In this document: positions 37,143 to 51,290 of the stretch, piece by piece
How the letters are laid out: each line of letters starts with the position of its first letter
How positions within the stretch are numbered: the first letter of the stretch is position 1
Origin: Echiichthys vipera
Taxonomy: Eukaryota; Chordata; Actinopteri; Perciformes; Trachinidae
Reading direction: 5' to 3'
DNA length: 64,000 nt
Assembly (NCBI GenBank): GCA_963691815.1
Contig: OY829646.1
Coordinates: 28,418,772 to 28,482,771 of the forward strand
Position numbers and translations under genes: made by a program
Notes under the pieces: generated by a model
Told to the model about the DNA's origin: nothing
Seen by the model: the letters and a program-made list of their open reading frames with translations, nothing else
Databases searched by the model: none

Positions 37143-40100
37143 AAAAACAGGGTAGCTGCGGTGTAGATTTATGCATGATCGTTGCTGATTAAAACCAAAG
37201 TTCTGAAGCACAAAAAAATGGTGTTCAGGACAGCCCTAATGCAATTCCAATATAAAGTGCAGAGAAAGCTAACCACATAAACATTCATTATGCATATGTC
37301 ACATGACATTATCAAGACAGCGCTTCAGGTAAGTAATATCCCTCTAGTGTGGTATAACTTTGCTCCAGGTGCATTTAACTTACATAATCTAAATGAATAC
37401 TATCCTCTGCCTCTCTGTAGGCCATTCAAAGAGTGGGGCAGCCAAGGACACAGAAAACATGGCACAAGGGAGACATTTCACAGTTCCTTTAAGCTTTGAA
37501 TGATATAGTAGCAGGTTGTGTGACAAGAGCAATATGAATATCTGGTGGAAAAAGACATTTCCAAAAGACTTCAGACTCTCTTGAGAGTCCTTCTTTGTTG
37601 TTGTTATTTAAGATGCATTGGCAGGAAAGATGTTATATGGACCTTTGCACTTTTGCTGTAGATTCATTGTTTTGACCGACTGCGTAATATTTGGTGCACA
37701 TATCAACATACTGCTGCATTTACTTGATGCAGATATAAAAAGTAAAGGAGATGCTGATGAAATATATTAATTATTCAAATGATGTTATTTTTCCCAACAT
37801 GTTTTCTCACTAACCTCCGCTGCTTCTTCAAGTGGTTTTCAGCTCACGTAGACGCAAATCAGACGTTTTCTGAAGTTTATTATATTATCAGGGCACACAG
37901 TCTGACCTTGATGTTTCCTTGGAACATTTAACCAACCCCAAGGTGGCTATTATTGTGATGAATATTCTACACTGCTGACAGCACCATGGCTTATTTATTT
38001 ACGCAGCGAGAGGTAGCTGGCTACCTCGCCATGACCTCACGCTGTGTCTTCCTCCCTCATTTGTCAACTCACACCTCCGCTGGTGGCCATGCAGCTTCAA
38101 CAAAGTAACGGGCGTGAACACAACATGCAACTGAGCAAGGTAGCTGAAGTTCAAACAAACACACAAACAAAGGGCGAAAGCTGATGCAGCAAAATACCCT
38201 CACGCATCTTAATCTTGTTCAGTTTTTGCTTGCCAGCATGGGGTGTTGAAAGATTTAGCTCCTTGTGTTTGGATATTCCTACATTAAAAACAATTGTTAA
38301 AAAAAGCAGACTGTTAAGCTTACCAAAAGGTATTACTATATAAACAGTATTTGGAGACAATGTATTTGTGCAGGCTGGTGTTCCCATTTAATGTGTGTGT
38401 CAGTTAATAAAAAATAATAGTATGGTAACCTAACATGCATTTCAAGCTACATTAAATATTCAAAGTAAAGATAGTATTCCAATAATACAGTTGATTTGCT
38501 ATCACACAAATAAAACACTATTTCAATGAAAACCTTTCCTTTCAAGATGTGCTTCATATTATCTTGTTTTTTTTACATGTCTGCTTTTACTTTATTAGCA
38601 GAGAAACTTCTTATTGATCTGTTCAGGAATTCTTTAAGCATAGAAGCTCTTTACTTTTGCACATTTCTATTTCTATTCCAAAAATTGAAGAGAAATATAC
38701 AGTATAATGCAGTATAATGAAAAAATACCAAACAGACGTGATACCCCTCCAGGATAAGGCTTTACTTAACATTAATAAACATCTAATAAATGCTTTAGAC
38801 CACAATATAGTGTAGCTGTAAGCAGATAGGGCAGGGTTATTGTTTGAAAAATTTGGTACTGAACAATACTTTTTCTGATCCTTTGCGTGAATGAAAACCT
38901 TGTCACCTAATTTCTAGACAACTATGTTATGTAAACATTCAGTCTTCTTTTAATGATAGGTCATGACGAAAGGTAGGTGATTAGGTTGTGAATTTCGAAA
39001 CAATTAATTCAATTAAAACCCCAATCTGGACCTAATATGACATAAAAAATCCAGCTCTGCAGGCATTAACCTAATTTATGAACTAACCCAATTAATGCCT
39101 ACAAGTGTCGTGAATACTCCAGTGTGTGTGTATGAGTGTATGTTTGTGCGTGTGTGTGTGTGTGCAGAGCTGCACATTTACAGATACTCTTCGCTCTGTA
39201 TGCCCTTTAGATGAATGCAAAAGCAAACCAAAAGCAAAGAGTGATTGTGGATCTATTTAACCAGGGCAGAAGGATCAAGTTATTATACTGAAAGTTTACT
39301 AAGCTATGGGCTCACTCGTCTGCCATCTGGAGCTGAACAGAGAGCTGCAGCTTGGGCTATATCACAAGCACTGTAGACTGGCAGCGATCAACTCTGGTGG
39401 CCGCATTGCTGCCTGAACACGCCACAGCTGCCCGGTGGAATCCAATCAAAGTCCTCCCACTGCATTACATCCTAACACAGTGCTATACAGAGCTTACGGT
39501 GCTAATTAGAGAAACCACCAATCGATTTTTTTAGCTGTAAGTGACTGGCTATTACAACAAAGTACCAAAATTTGGCACCGTTTTCCTCAGGTTTTTCAAT
39601 ACCAGGTTGGACCGACATAATTCTGTTTTTCAATACCAAGCCACAGATAAAAGTGGTTTTGTCAAAAACTATAACTACTCATCTGGGCACCCATAAGTGG
39701 AGGTTGGGCTAACAGATAATAAATGACAAAACAAATAATGAACATTAACAAACACTTAAAATGCCCTTATATTTGCTCTTACAGCTACATGATGATGCCT
39801 TAAACTGCCTCCTAAACATTACGTGTTAATGTAATTTTTTTTTCAGCAAATACATTTTGAAAGATCTGTCATGCTGCCTGGATTACATTTTTTTCCAACA
39901 TATTGAGGATACAACACAGTCATATATCCACTCTTGCACCACAACATATGCATATTGCAACTGAAGCATCGTGAAACTTTTTTTGTTTTTGTTTAGTCAT
40001 TCAAAGCACATTTTTAAGGCTTGGAAAAGATCATGGTCTTGGTTAAATATTGAAAAAGTCAACACTGACTTGAAGTCTGAGACAGGAAGTGTTTATTTTA

Positions 40101-42660
40101 TAAATATTTAATCGAAATGACAATCTTCCCCTAAACTCAATCAAAGTGCTTTTGTTGTCTTTACCTAACCACAGATGGGATTCTCTTGTGCCAAAGTCGT
40201 GCACTGTCCTGCAGTATCATCCATAAAGGTATCGATGATTAATGTGAAGAACAACCTTGAGCTTCTTTCACTGAAAGAAGAAATTAAATGTCCTTTATAT
40301 GAGACAGTGGTGCACTGGGAATACTTTACATGATTACAGTGTATGCAATGGTCCTCTTAAAACTACTCTTGGGGTGCCTGTATTCAGGATTACTACTAAT
40401 TTTCTGTAATTTAAACATCAAACTAGAATAACTTACATTACTTTCTGCTTTACACAACAATGTTGAGTGGGAAACATTTTGTAAAACTGCATTGAAGAAT
40501 AATTGCAAGATGAAGTGTTGCTGCTCTCAAAGGCCTTGAAGTCAAAGCACAAATAAGAAGGCTACTGCAATACAGGCACATAACTGTGATACTTAACATA
40601 GAATTTTATCCAATATTAGTTGGCTAATAAAAAAGTATAATGTAGAAAAAACACAGCTGCAAACATTTGTACAACAGATACAGTAGATCTTAAAAGGAGA
40701 GGCTGTATCTCTGAAGAGATCTACCTTCACTGTGACCTCTTAATGATTAAAGAGAACCCATATACAATGTCAACCCAGCTTGGTGAACCTGAACTTTTTT
40801 TTAAAAATCTCCAAATAAATAAAATGAGGCCTGACATCTTTAATCACTTTGACTTTAAAAGTATTTCTTCATGCTCTACCTTTCAGAGAAAATAAATGTT
40901 GTGTTGTTACGCTCTAAAAACATACACCGCCACACTTCTTTAAGTAACGTCTTTAAAATGCACTTCATCCCAGATTAATTTCTTAAACTGAACTCCTTTG
41001 CTGATTCCTCTACATTTCATTTTGGCCACTGACCTCTCAGATTTGTGGAGCATTTTTCCATTACACACAAAAAAACCTCAGCCCTATTCTGTACGTCAAA
41101 GACAACCCTAAATCTAAATGCTGGTTGGAAATGTTGAAGTCGGAGTTTGCATTCACATGAAAGAGAGAAAGATCTGAAGGATGCCATAAGCTGGGCTCTA
41201 GGGCCTGAACAGAGAGACCCTGAAGACATGCTGAGAATATTAGAGAATGATTGATACTCACAGCTGGGGAATAGATGAGAGCAAAGGAATGTTGAGGAGT
41301 TTTTATCTAACTCACTTCCTTTGAAATATGGTTTACCATCCTCCGCTCATCCCCCTTTTCCTAAGAACCTATAGATTATAACAGCCAAATGTCTCTCCCT
41401 ATTCTCATGAAAAAACACATGATGTGCACACAAGCTTGTCTACAGTACTTTGAATCCTGGAAGCATGATGACAGACATGGTGTCTGTCTTCTATACTTTC
41501 TCTTTGTGTGTATCACTCATTAAATCAGTATCTACACCATGTCCAGCTTTAACTATTAAATAATCTATAGTTTTAGATGCTATATGCATGAATAATATCA
41601 ATCTAAATTAAACCGTGAGGGATAGAGCTGACAGGCAAGAGGAGTCACAGTTTATTTATCCAAAACCTGAACCAAAACCGACCAGACATACTGAACACAA
41701 TTGGTACGTTTGTTACGTAAAAACCAAGATTCTATGAATATAGCAGCCATCAGCCCATTCCAGAAAACCAAGGGGTAGCGCTGTGATGAGCACTTATGAA
41801 ATTACACAGGGCAATTTTTTATCATATAATTAAGTTAATATAATTATCCAAAAAAAGTACTAAAAACATTTCCCCCAAAACACAAAAACATGATATTCCA
41901 AAATAACAAAGATTTTAAACATGCTTCATAATGTGGCTGGTGCTTGGTACAGTTTGATTGGCCACTTTATTTAATTACCAGCATGTTTCAGGAGATTGTT
42001 TGCTCAGGTTTGACAAATGAACTCTTCTGCAGCATTAACCAGCACTGGTAACTCATAAGAGAAAGCAGTTCTCAGCTTAAGCAACTAAACAATATGGACA
42101 TAGTGTCGACTGTACAGACTTTAAAGCAGATACTGAGAAACATTAGCATTCATTTGGAAGTGTGTTTGTGTCTATTTGACTCTAGGCAATATTGGCTATT
42201 GGCTTGCTGACTCTGACATCCAAGGAAAATATCTGGCTCCTCACCCCTAGTCTAGACTGCAAACCTCACATCAGCAGCACGCTTGCATGTCGTTCATGCA
42301 ACACTGAGGCGACTTTCTATAAAAGTTCCATCTGGTCTCATTATTTCAAAGTGTTGAGCAGCAAAGGAGCAGTCAAACATTCCCTGCAGTGTGCAGTTTT
42401 CCATAAAAAAATATTTCCCCTTCACAATCTTATATGCTCTGATTTGAGAGAGGACAAAAATGACACAATACAGAATCAATAAATAAACAGTATTAAAGGA
42501 GAAAACACAAGTCCGAAACAATAACATCAAAGAGAAAGTTCCGATTAGGAAATAAAGATAAAATGATAAAAGTTTAGTCATTGAAATCCATTGTAGTAAA
42601 CACAGACTTAAAGTTGAACTCCATAAGCATTGGCATATCTTGTTTCTAGTGGCCTCTTTT
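37143..42660. other. No recognised gene over 5.5 kb
   Basis: Mostly AT-rich, single-copy-looking DNA. A short TG-rich tract lies at 39123-39165. The 39310-39540 patch is GC-richer (60-codon frame at 39352-39534, no domain). Opposing 96- and 95-codon frames at 42192-42581 are unrecognised. I saw no transposon ends. Confidence 0.5.
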
Positions 42661-43300
42661 GCTCAGAGCCCCATCTTGTCACGGTCACAGTCTGTTGACT
42701 TAACAGTTACTATAATAATATCTATAGTAATGTGAATATGACTTTTATGTTAATATAGTAGAATAGTAGAAACAAGTATAGCTAAGGTGATAGAATATGA
42801 CAATGATAATAATTATGGTGGTAAATATGATCAATGATGACAAGTGGTAATAACAGCTGTGATACAATGATATATATATATATATTACTGATGATGTTTT
42901 TATGGCTACAAATTGTATAATTTATAAAACTAATTAAAGTTTGTATAAGTAATAGTAATAATAGCAGCGGGAAGCATCATGCAGGACCTTGGCAGCAAGC
43001 ACCACCACGATCAGCAGAGACCTGCAAAACGACAAAGCACAAAAAACTCCTGGGAAGAAGTTGAATTACTAACATGCATTGATGAGACGTGAATGATACA
43101 GATAGAGAGGATAGAAGCAAGTAGGCCGGCATTCTCAGAGCGCAGCGATCTAGCGGGGTAATACGGTATTATGCGCTCTTTAGGATACGACCTGACCAAT
43201 AATAGCTTTGTAGGTAAGAAGAAGGATTTTAAATTCTATTCTAGATTTTACAGGTAACCAGTGCAAAGAAGCTAATACAGGAGAAATATGTTCTCACACT
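42661..43300. repeat. Teleost interspersed repeat, degraded
   Basis: Ordered strings agcgggaagcatcatgcagg, then caaaaaactcctgggaagaa, tgatacagatagagag, taggatacgacctgaccaat, aatagctttgtaggtaagaa, and ttctattctagattttacag followed by gtaaccagtgcaaagaag match a repeat found through many perciform genomes, often near LINE 3' regions. An (AT)n run sits at 42870-42887. Edges are approximate and the class is uncertain. Confidence 0.5.
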
Positions 43301-46300
43301 GATCAGCTGATCAGGGGCGATCGAAACCCATTTAGAGTGATACGTTACCTCTGGAGTCTCATAAATCACTCTCGGGCCTTTTTATTGTAATGGAAACACG
43401 GCGAGTGAATGACCATTTAAGAGAGCGTGACCTGAAACTTTCAGAGCGGCCACATTTTACCCAGATGGAAAGGCAACTTATGTTTCCCTCTTAAATCCCT
43501 ACATACACACACACATGTTCCTATTACAATTCCGCCCATATTACAAGCCTAACTCATGATTTCCGATTACACGTGAATGCAGCACTGTTCATCATCACTG
43601 TAAGTGATGATCTGGGCTGAAAGACCAACCGCTGTCAGCAGCGTACTGCATGGCGGCGCATTTTCATCCAGGGAGAGAATGTCGCCACAGGCACAGATAT
43701 TGAAATATTTTGCAAAAAGGCAAGTAGAAGTGATTTCATTAGTGGGTCACTCTTTGATAATTAGTAACTTGAAATACAATTAAATTTATTTATTAAAAGT
43801 ACAACTTTAAGTCTAAAGAAATTGAGATGCCTTGAGATGCAGCTGGGAAAAGAGTGTGCATGGAGCCAGCGCAGAAAGCTGCAAAGTGCAAGTGAAAAAG
43901 ACATCTGACACTGTTTAGAATCTAGATGGGATAGTCCCTAACTGTTGAGGCTTATTTGTTGTTTGGTGATAGGAAGCTAGCATACAGCAGCATATACATA
44001 TACGTATAATGTATCTTGTGAAATATGACGGAAATGGATTTGTATGATGTCTAAGAAAATGACCATGATGGTTATAAAGTTAAAAGGGTTATGGTTTGCC
44101 TTAGTACTTCCAGGACACAAACTATGTATATAGTGAGTTGTCCAAGCTTCTTAGTTGTAAACAGCTGTGTACTGTCTCCAAAATCAAAATCTAATTCAGT
44201 AATGTTGTAAAAAAACGAACTAAACTGAAAGACGCTAAAGGCTCTATAGAGCTGAGAGGATCATTACTACAAATAACCCCTATGACATAGCCATGTTATC
44301 CAATAGTGTGACTATAAAATAACAGCACTACTAATAATATTAAAGTTAGAAAATGATAAGTTTTACAATGAATCAATAAAAGATCTGTTTTTGATGAACA
44401 GCATAAAGCATTAATAACAGATCTGTTTCAGACATGGCTGCCTGTTTAACTGACCTTTGTAACCTTGAGCTGATCGCCTCTCACTGAGGTACTCATTCAT
44501 GATCAATAAGCAATCAGGGAACTTGTCTCTGCATGCTTTGGCCATTGAAAGTGTTTACGAAGCAAGCAATCACTTTTGCAAATCACTGTTTTATTTGCTG
44601 TCATATAACCTTACCCTCACCCATATCAAGCTATTGGCCTGCTAGTGTAATATCCATTCATTAAAGCAGCAATTGACCTTACAGCACATAATGCGTTTTC
44701 ATTGAAATAAGGGAGCTTCACTGTGTTCATTATTTTTGCTTTAACACATGAACCACTTGTAATTCGCCAGACAGAGGTGTTGTTTGTAGACAGACAGGAG
44801 GTTCAGAGAACTACAACAGCGACACAGGTTTTTTATGAATATATTTCCAATGTGTCAGCAGCAGGATCCCAGAGGACACAGTGCCACAAAGAACTGTCAG
44901 GCAATCTTAAAATGATGAACCCCATTGCAGATATTTTAATATTTGGCATTCACATATGAATTCATCAACAGATGCCATTCTGCTCTAAATTTGCTGCTGC
45001 AGTGTAGGTTTCGTGGTTTGCGAAATTAAAAACTATCAGAGCTGGAACCAGGCTCAAAATGTCATGTTCCTATATGGAGACCCAATGAAGGGATTCAGTG
45101 TTCTTCTAGTCTTTTACGAGGGCCCAAAACTTTGTATTTTGCTGTTGCCCTGTGTTCTGTATCAATTACTTAAAACATCAGTAGCAAATGACATGATAAT
45201 ATGATGTGGCTGATTAGGCTTTGGACCTTGAATTTTAGAGATGTGGAAATGTTTTTCTTTGCATTTCTGCCATTAACACAGCAGTTATCAGCATACAAAT
45301 GCTATGTGCCATTTGTAGCATGGACGAAAAAACTAAAGCAAAATGATTACCATATTTTAATGGCTTAAACCATGTTTATTTATATTTACTGGACCTTTAG
45401 AAAATAACTGACCAGCATACAGACTGAAAATACTTCTACACCAAAATTAAAGGGTGTGTAGAAGTCCGATAGCACACCAGCCAACTCACAGACCTATTTA
45501 AATATTAACTAGACAAAGCACTGGCAGCTTCTTATTGAGTCTGCCAATTGATTCTTCTTTATACGTTTAAATCATTTGGAAGCTTGAAATCAATCCTGAC
45601 CTGCATCATGCAAAAAACATGAATTGTGTCTTTTTTTTATCTAGCTCATCCATCTAAGTCTTTATTTAGGGCACAAAATAACTTGTGTGAAGTAAACACA
45701 GAGTACATAAAAAACAACAACTAACACACGAAAAAAAATCAATGAAGACTGTAACATTTCAATAGTGGTTTACTTTCATCACACATAAAAAAAAACACAT
45801 GTTCCTAATTTAGGCAACATTTGTCAGCATAATGTTGTATAACTGACATGAAAAGATTGCAGCCCTCAATTAAAATGCCAAAATATGTCATCTGTGACAA
45901 AGACGGATTGAAAGACATTTTTTCATTGTTAAATACATTTCTGTTCAGTTTCAGTAAGACTGTTTGTAGAACATTCAAAGATGTTCTGATGTTCTCAATC
46001 AAACTTATTTTGTTGAATGTTTTTGAAGTTGAAGTGTTCTCTAAATCCCAATGACCTAAATATTCTGTTTTATGTGTATACAGCAACACATATATGAACA
46101 GGGTTTGTTTGTCCTGCATTACTTTAACCAGACTGACCCAATATCTAGATTTTTGTGGTTATGAAAAACATTTAACATTCAGTGAGTTAATTTAATTGAA
46201 GTTGTTTTGTGTGATCAACTTCATAATTATAAACTGTGTCAGTCACTAGAAGACAAAACACTATCAACACCTTCATAACCTGTCATCATTAAAAAAACAT

Positions 46301-49300
46301 CTGTTAGGATGTAGTTCAGATTCAGCCATGTGATTTATCTTGTGACCTGCTCAGTGTTTACTCTCCACCCTTAAGTAAAGCTAATGGATGGATAGATGGA
46401 TTGATAGTTCTGATTTTTGCAATATATTTTCTCAATTGGTAGAACTCCCTTCTCATTTTTTTTAAACATTACAGTGTGACTTGCTCTATTCATCAGAAAC
46501 ACCAAGCTGCAGACACTCAATAAATTATTCTCTAAGATTGCAGCAATTGAATTGCAGCTCTTCTCTCTCCCGCAGCCTTCTATACTCTATACTAACTACT
46601 GAGTTTCCACTCTCACCACTTGTTTTCTTACCCCCTCTTACTAACCCTCACACTTCAACAAACTCCTATTTCTCCAGATAGACATAAGGTAATATCCAAG
46701 GGTACTTTAACATAGTTTAATAGTTGGTGTGTCCACGAAAGAAGGTAGGAGTGCTCCAAAATAGTATGAAAAATACTTAGTAATTGTAGGTAGAGGCAGT
46801 CACGATGCCTAATGCCATTGCAAATAGAGCCAGTGTGGCAACTTATTGGCAAACACATTACTTTAAGTTTCTCTTTCTCAATCAATTCACTGGAAAGCTA
46901 AAAACCAATCTGGAGCATGGCAGCTCCCATGAGGTCTGATTGATGAGTCTGAGTGGGAATGTGCATATCCAAGCAAGGTTTGGTTTATGTGTCCTCAAAT
47001 TTCATTGGGTGGAAAATGTGGATTGAGTGAGGCCGTCATGGGTTTGGCATCACTAACTTTGGGGCAGATTGCGGAGAGTGGATTGATGCTCAATGGAGGG
47101 GATGTGACAGTTCATCTGAAGGAAGAATGGGAGTGAGAAGGGAAAACAAACAGGCAGATCCATATAGAGATTGACAGTGCCATGAGGCTAACAGTGTGCA
47201 AGCGCACTGAGGAAAGTAGAAATGGAAAATAAAGTAACCCAGACAGAATAATTGGAAACCGCCGCCACTGCTAAATAACTAATTAATTTCACTAATAAAC
47301 CTTTCCTGATGTACTCAATAGCTGTCAGCTGAAACAGATTTTTCCTGCTGCACTTGAACCTGTTCTTCATCATGTTCCATCATTTTGCAGTGGTGCTGCT
47401 TGTGTCAGTCCTTTCCATTTCCAACAAGCTCCTAATGAGGTCAAAGCTCATTTATTTGTCTTTGGATGAAGAAGGGGAAATAAATTCATAAGAAAGACAA
47501 AAATAAAGTCACTGACATTCAGAAATCAATCCTGCAATTACAGCAGTAAAAAAGAAGAAGAAAAAAACACTTTCTGTTTTGCTGCAGTGTCCTATTTGCA
47601 AATGCTCAGAAGGCCTCAGGGTGAAAAAATACATACAACAGTTGGGTTGCAAATAACGTGAATGTGTCAGGAAAATCTTTGTGTTTTCACATAAACAGTT
47701 GTTGTTGCACAAAACATTGTGGTGGTACAAGCCTGAGAAATGGAAAGCACAGGTTTGTAGTAATTGTTTATTGAGTATGTATTGGGTATGTGCAGTACAT
47801 CTATTCTCTTGAATATGAGACATGTTTATGTTCCAACCTTGCTGCTCTAGAAACCTTGCAGATTACCAGTGTTAACTGGGACCAGCTCCTGTGTCTGTAC
47901 ATCAGTATCTGGGTTTACAGCTGGCCTGTGTCTTAGCATTGTACTGACATTGCCAGTGGTGCTGCTACAGCGCTCCAGTGAAAGTCTTTCAAGTATCATG
48001 GGTGGCTGGCAGACTGGCAGTTGTGATCACAGAGAAAAAGGAACATGTCTGTGAGTGCTAACTACACTGTATCTAACCATGCAGTGTATGTATAATAGAG
48101 GAGCAAGGTAAGGTTTGCTGAGCCACTTATAGAAGATAAATGGAGCTGGACGGGAACATGATTTTATGTGTTGACAATTTAGAAGCTGTAGAAAAGAGGA
48201 AAAAAATAATTTGGCGCCTAACATTTGTCTTTGCTTGATGTTTATAATGACATTTACACCATAAATTGATGCAGAAAAAAAAAAGAAATTGGTGCAGGAA
48301 AATTCCCCAGAATGCAGGGAATGTATTGATTAATGCTCAAAATGTGGGAGATCCCCTACTGGGCCCCTACCAATGTTGAAAAAAAAGCAAAGGCCTTGTT
48401 CCTAACATATTTGACACATTTTTCTTATTTTGAAGAAATAATTTGAAATTTTGAAAATATGCTTACTCACTTACGTATATCAAATCTGGTTTGTTGTGTT
48501 GCCAGGCAACCACCAAAGCATCAGGGGGAATGACTGCTCTGTGCCAAGTCTGGCACATAAACCTTCAAAACATACAGATTAAACAAACAGGATATACTGA
48601 GTTAATTAATGGTGGTCAGTGTATTTTCCTTATTTTACATTTCAAGACTATAGAATATGTTATATATTAGATATGGAACATGATCATTAACCAACTATTA
48701 TATTTCCTGTAATTTCAGTGGCATGATTAAATGTTTTGTGGTTTTGCAAGTAGTGTCATTGCATAGAAAACCAGGTGCTATCTTTCTTAGGTTCTCTCAT
48801 AGAGCAGTACCGTGACAATAACCTCAGTGCAATAAATAATTTAAATAAAACATGTGGACAGGTGAGCTAGAGGTGGAGAGAGTGAGAGGGGGAAGATGAC
48901 TGCACTAATCAGTAGGCTGCCCTCGGGGGTCCGTCTGCAGAGGCAAGGACTTCTGAATGAGAGAAAGCCAGAGAAAAAGAGAGCAGACTGGAGGGGGGAG
49001 AAGAAAGAACGACAGTAATGTGATACATTTTAAAAAAATGCCTGTATTAAAACCTAAATAATGAAAGGATAGCATGAGCAAGGGACAAGTACAAAGACAG
49101 AGGGTGAAAGCAGAATTGAAAGACAAAGAAGAAGTGGCACAAGGCACACAATTCATGTATTGCATCTTAAGTGAGAAGTGAGAGCATGAGGACTGAATAA
49201 TGAAACAAAGATTAGGTATTAGGTATGCCAGGTAGGTCTTTGTTGGAGAGCTCTTGGAAATATTTAAAAAGGTTAGTGTATGAATAAACATAGCTTATCA

Positions 49301-50744
49301 AGGTCCTTTTATGCTGGGGAAAGAAAGATATCCTAATGAATAATAAAGAGCTGATGTGACAGGAGAGGCAGCCTTTTGCTCTGCAGCCCCCCTTCCCCAC
49401 CCCTGTAATGCAGTAATGGAATGTTTCCTACAGGACTTTTTACCACAAAGGACAAAGACATAATCATTAAAATGGGGGAGCAGGGAGGAGTCAATATTGC
49501 AAAGAGCTGTTGTTATTCATTGTGCAGGCTACAGATGGACTGTATATTAGGAGCATGGTGTTCCCATTAGAGATTCCTCTGACACATGTTCACACAGCCC
49601 TATTCAACTGCTCCCAAGGTCTCTGTTACAGTTCTGTCACACACATGTAGGACACTGGAACAGTGTGAGGAACAGAGATAGGGATATAAAGGAGTCTCTG
49701 TTGGCACCGGGAAGTGGTTATTGCATATTTTTTTCATAATTCATTTCGTATAATGAAATAGAGTGTGGCATGCATGTTAATTGTTCACTGTACAGTAAAA
49801 CAAAAGGCATTTCCCCTGTGACAATCAGCCTTGATTCTGTGGTATAATGCATACCTATTAACATAAATACAGCAACTCAGACTTCACGGTTGTTTGTAGT
49901 TTGAATTCAGTATTTTTGGTGGTTGAGATGTGCTTTTACTCACATTTGTAAAGCTAGGGTAATTGACATTTGTCGTCTTCTCCTTCTTGCTATGATTGCT
50001 TATTGAGTTTTAACAAAATACTTTCTTCTTTGTTCACTCAAAACAAAATAAATTATTACAATGATAAAACGGCTTTCAAAAGTCAGAATGAAAAAATCCA
50101 ATTAAAAGGTTGAATGGTGCTTAAATATGTCAAAAAACGTTGACGGTATAGTTAAATAAGATGGAAATACTGCAGTAGCCTGGTCTACAAAAAGAAAAAC
50201 CTTTTTACAACACTGCCTTTTCACATACATTATGTACTATACAATATTTCTGGTAACACTGAAATAGATTCAGAAGTTGTTCAGTTTCCCCCATCACTCG
50301 TGCCTTTAACACATTCAGAGGATGTCAAATGTACCATTACCCAAACCAGTCATTTGACATTATGTGGCCTTCATCTTGAAGAGCAGCAAAGGGCCACAGT
50401 TAAAGCCATCTGAAGCGATAGAAGATGCCAGGTGCAAAGTCATCTGGCAGTTCTGTGCAGTGTGTGAATCACTCATGGGCTGGAGGCCGATCTTTCTGTA
50501 TGTGTGGTTGTTTATCCATCACAACTCTTGAGTGCCAGAGGTGCCCTTGACGGTCTTCAATGCTCGTACAATATTTCCTCAGCCTTTCACCTGGCTGAAG
50601 TGTTAACCTTGCAGCACAGAGAGGGACAGGGGAGGGTGTGTTGGGTGAAACTGTGATGCTTAAAACGCAAAAACAATGACCTCTGAAATGCACTAGAGTT
50701 CATGATAGTGGAGAAGATGAATATGTATTTTGCCTAGATGTCTG
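43301..50744. other. No recognised gene over 7.4 kb
   Basis: AT-rich DNA with GC-richer islands around 46915-47130, 47869-48060 and 50390-50680. The longest frames (78 at 44723-44959, 104 at 45805-46119 minus and 47509-47823 minus, 128 at 48905-49291 minus) have no domain or splice context I can credit; the 128-codon one is Ser/Leu-rich and opposes a purine-rich stretch. No transposon ends found. Confidence 0.5.
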
Positions 50745-50752
50745 AATTTTAC

Positions 50753-51282
50753 TAGAGATGCATCAATCCATTTTTTCCCGATCCAATCTGATACCGATAC
50801 CTGGGCTGAGCATATCCGCCGATACCCGATACCCGATATCTGATAACGATCCGATACTACTGTTGAATGAAAGAACCGTATACCATGCCATGTGAGTGAA
50901 GGCATCAGGCTTAACATAAACATTTAGCCTTGTTAAAAAAAGTTAACAAATTACCACAGATATATGTACTTTATGATGTACTTTATATAATTTATCTAAC
51001 AAACACAAAGTGTACATGAGTACCAAAAATAAATAAATAAAAATTCCATGTAAAGTGCACTGCAAAAAGATATTTTCAAATGTAATATAAAACCCAAACC
51101 AGTGTTGCAAACATAGAATTGAAGAGACTAAATCACTGTTACTGTATTGCTGTGTATGACATTAATAAAAAAGAAATGACTAGAGAATACTGGATCGGCC
51201 TCATTCATCCGATATTCGATCCAGATAATTAGTCAATATCGGAGCAGATATCTGATCCGGGCATCTGATCGGTGCATCTCTA
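50753..51282. mobile_element. hAT MITE with perfect 8-bp target duplication
   Basis: The element opens tagagatgcatcaatcc and closes, in reverse complement, tagagatgcaccgatc. The octamer aattttac stands on both sides (50745-50752 and 51283-51290), an exact hAT target duplication. Subterminal text repeats gatacccgatacccgatatc and related gatccgat words on both flanks. The 530-bp interior has no transposase, so it was mobilised in trans. The intact duplication and clean ends point to a fairly recent insertion. Confidence 0.93.
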
Positions 51283-51290
51283 AATTTTAC

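Noticed and set aside
48905..49291. 128-codon Ser/Leu/Phe-rich minus frame as a membrane protein
   Set aside because: Opposes a purine-rich (gaga/aaga) stretch, which generates Ser/Leu/Phe codons by composition; no start or splice context.
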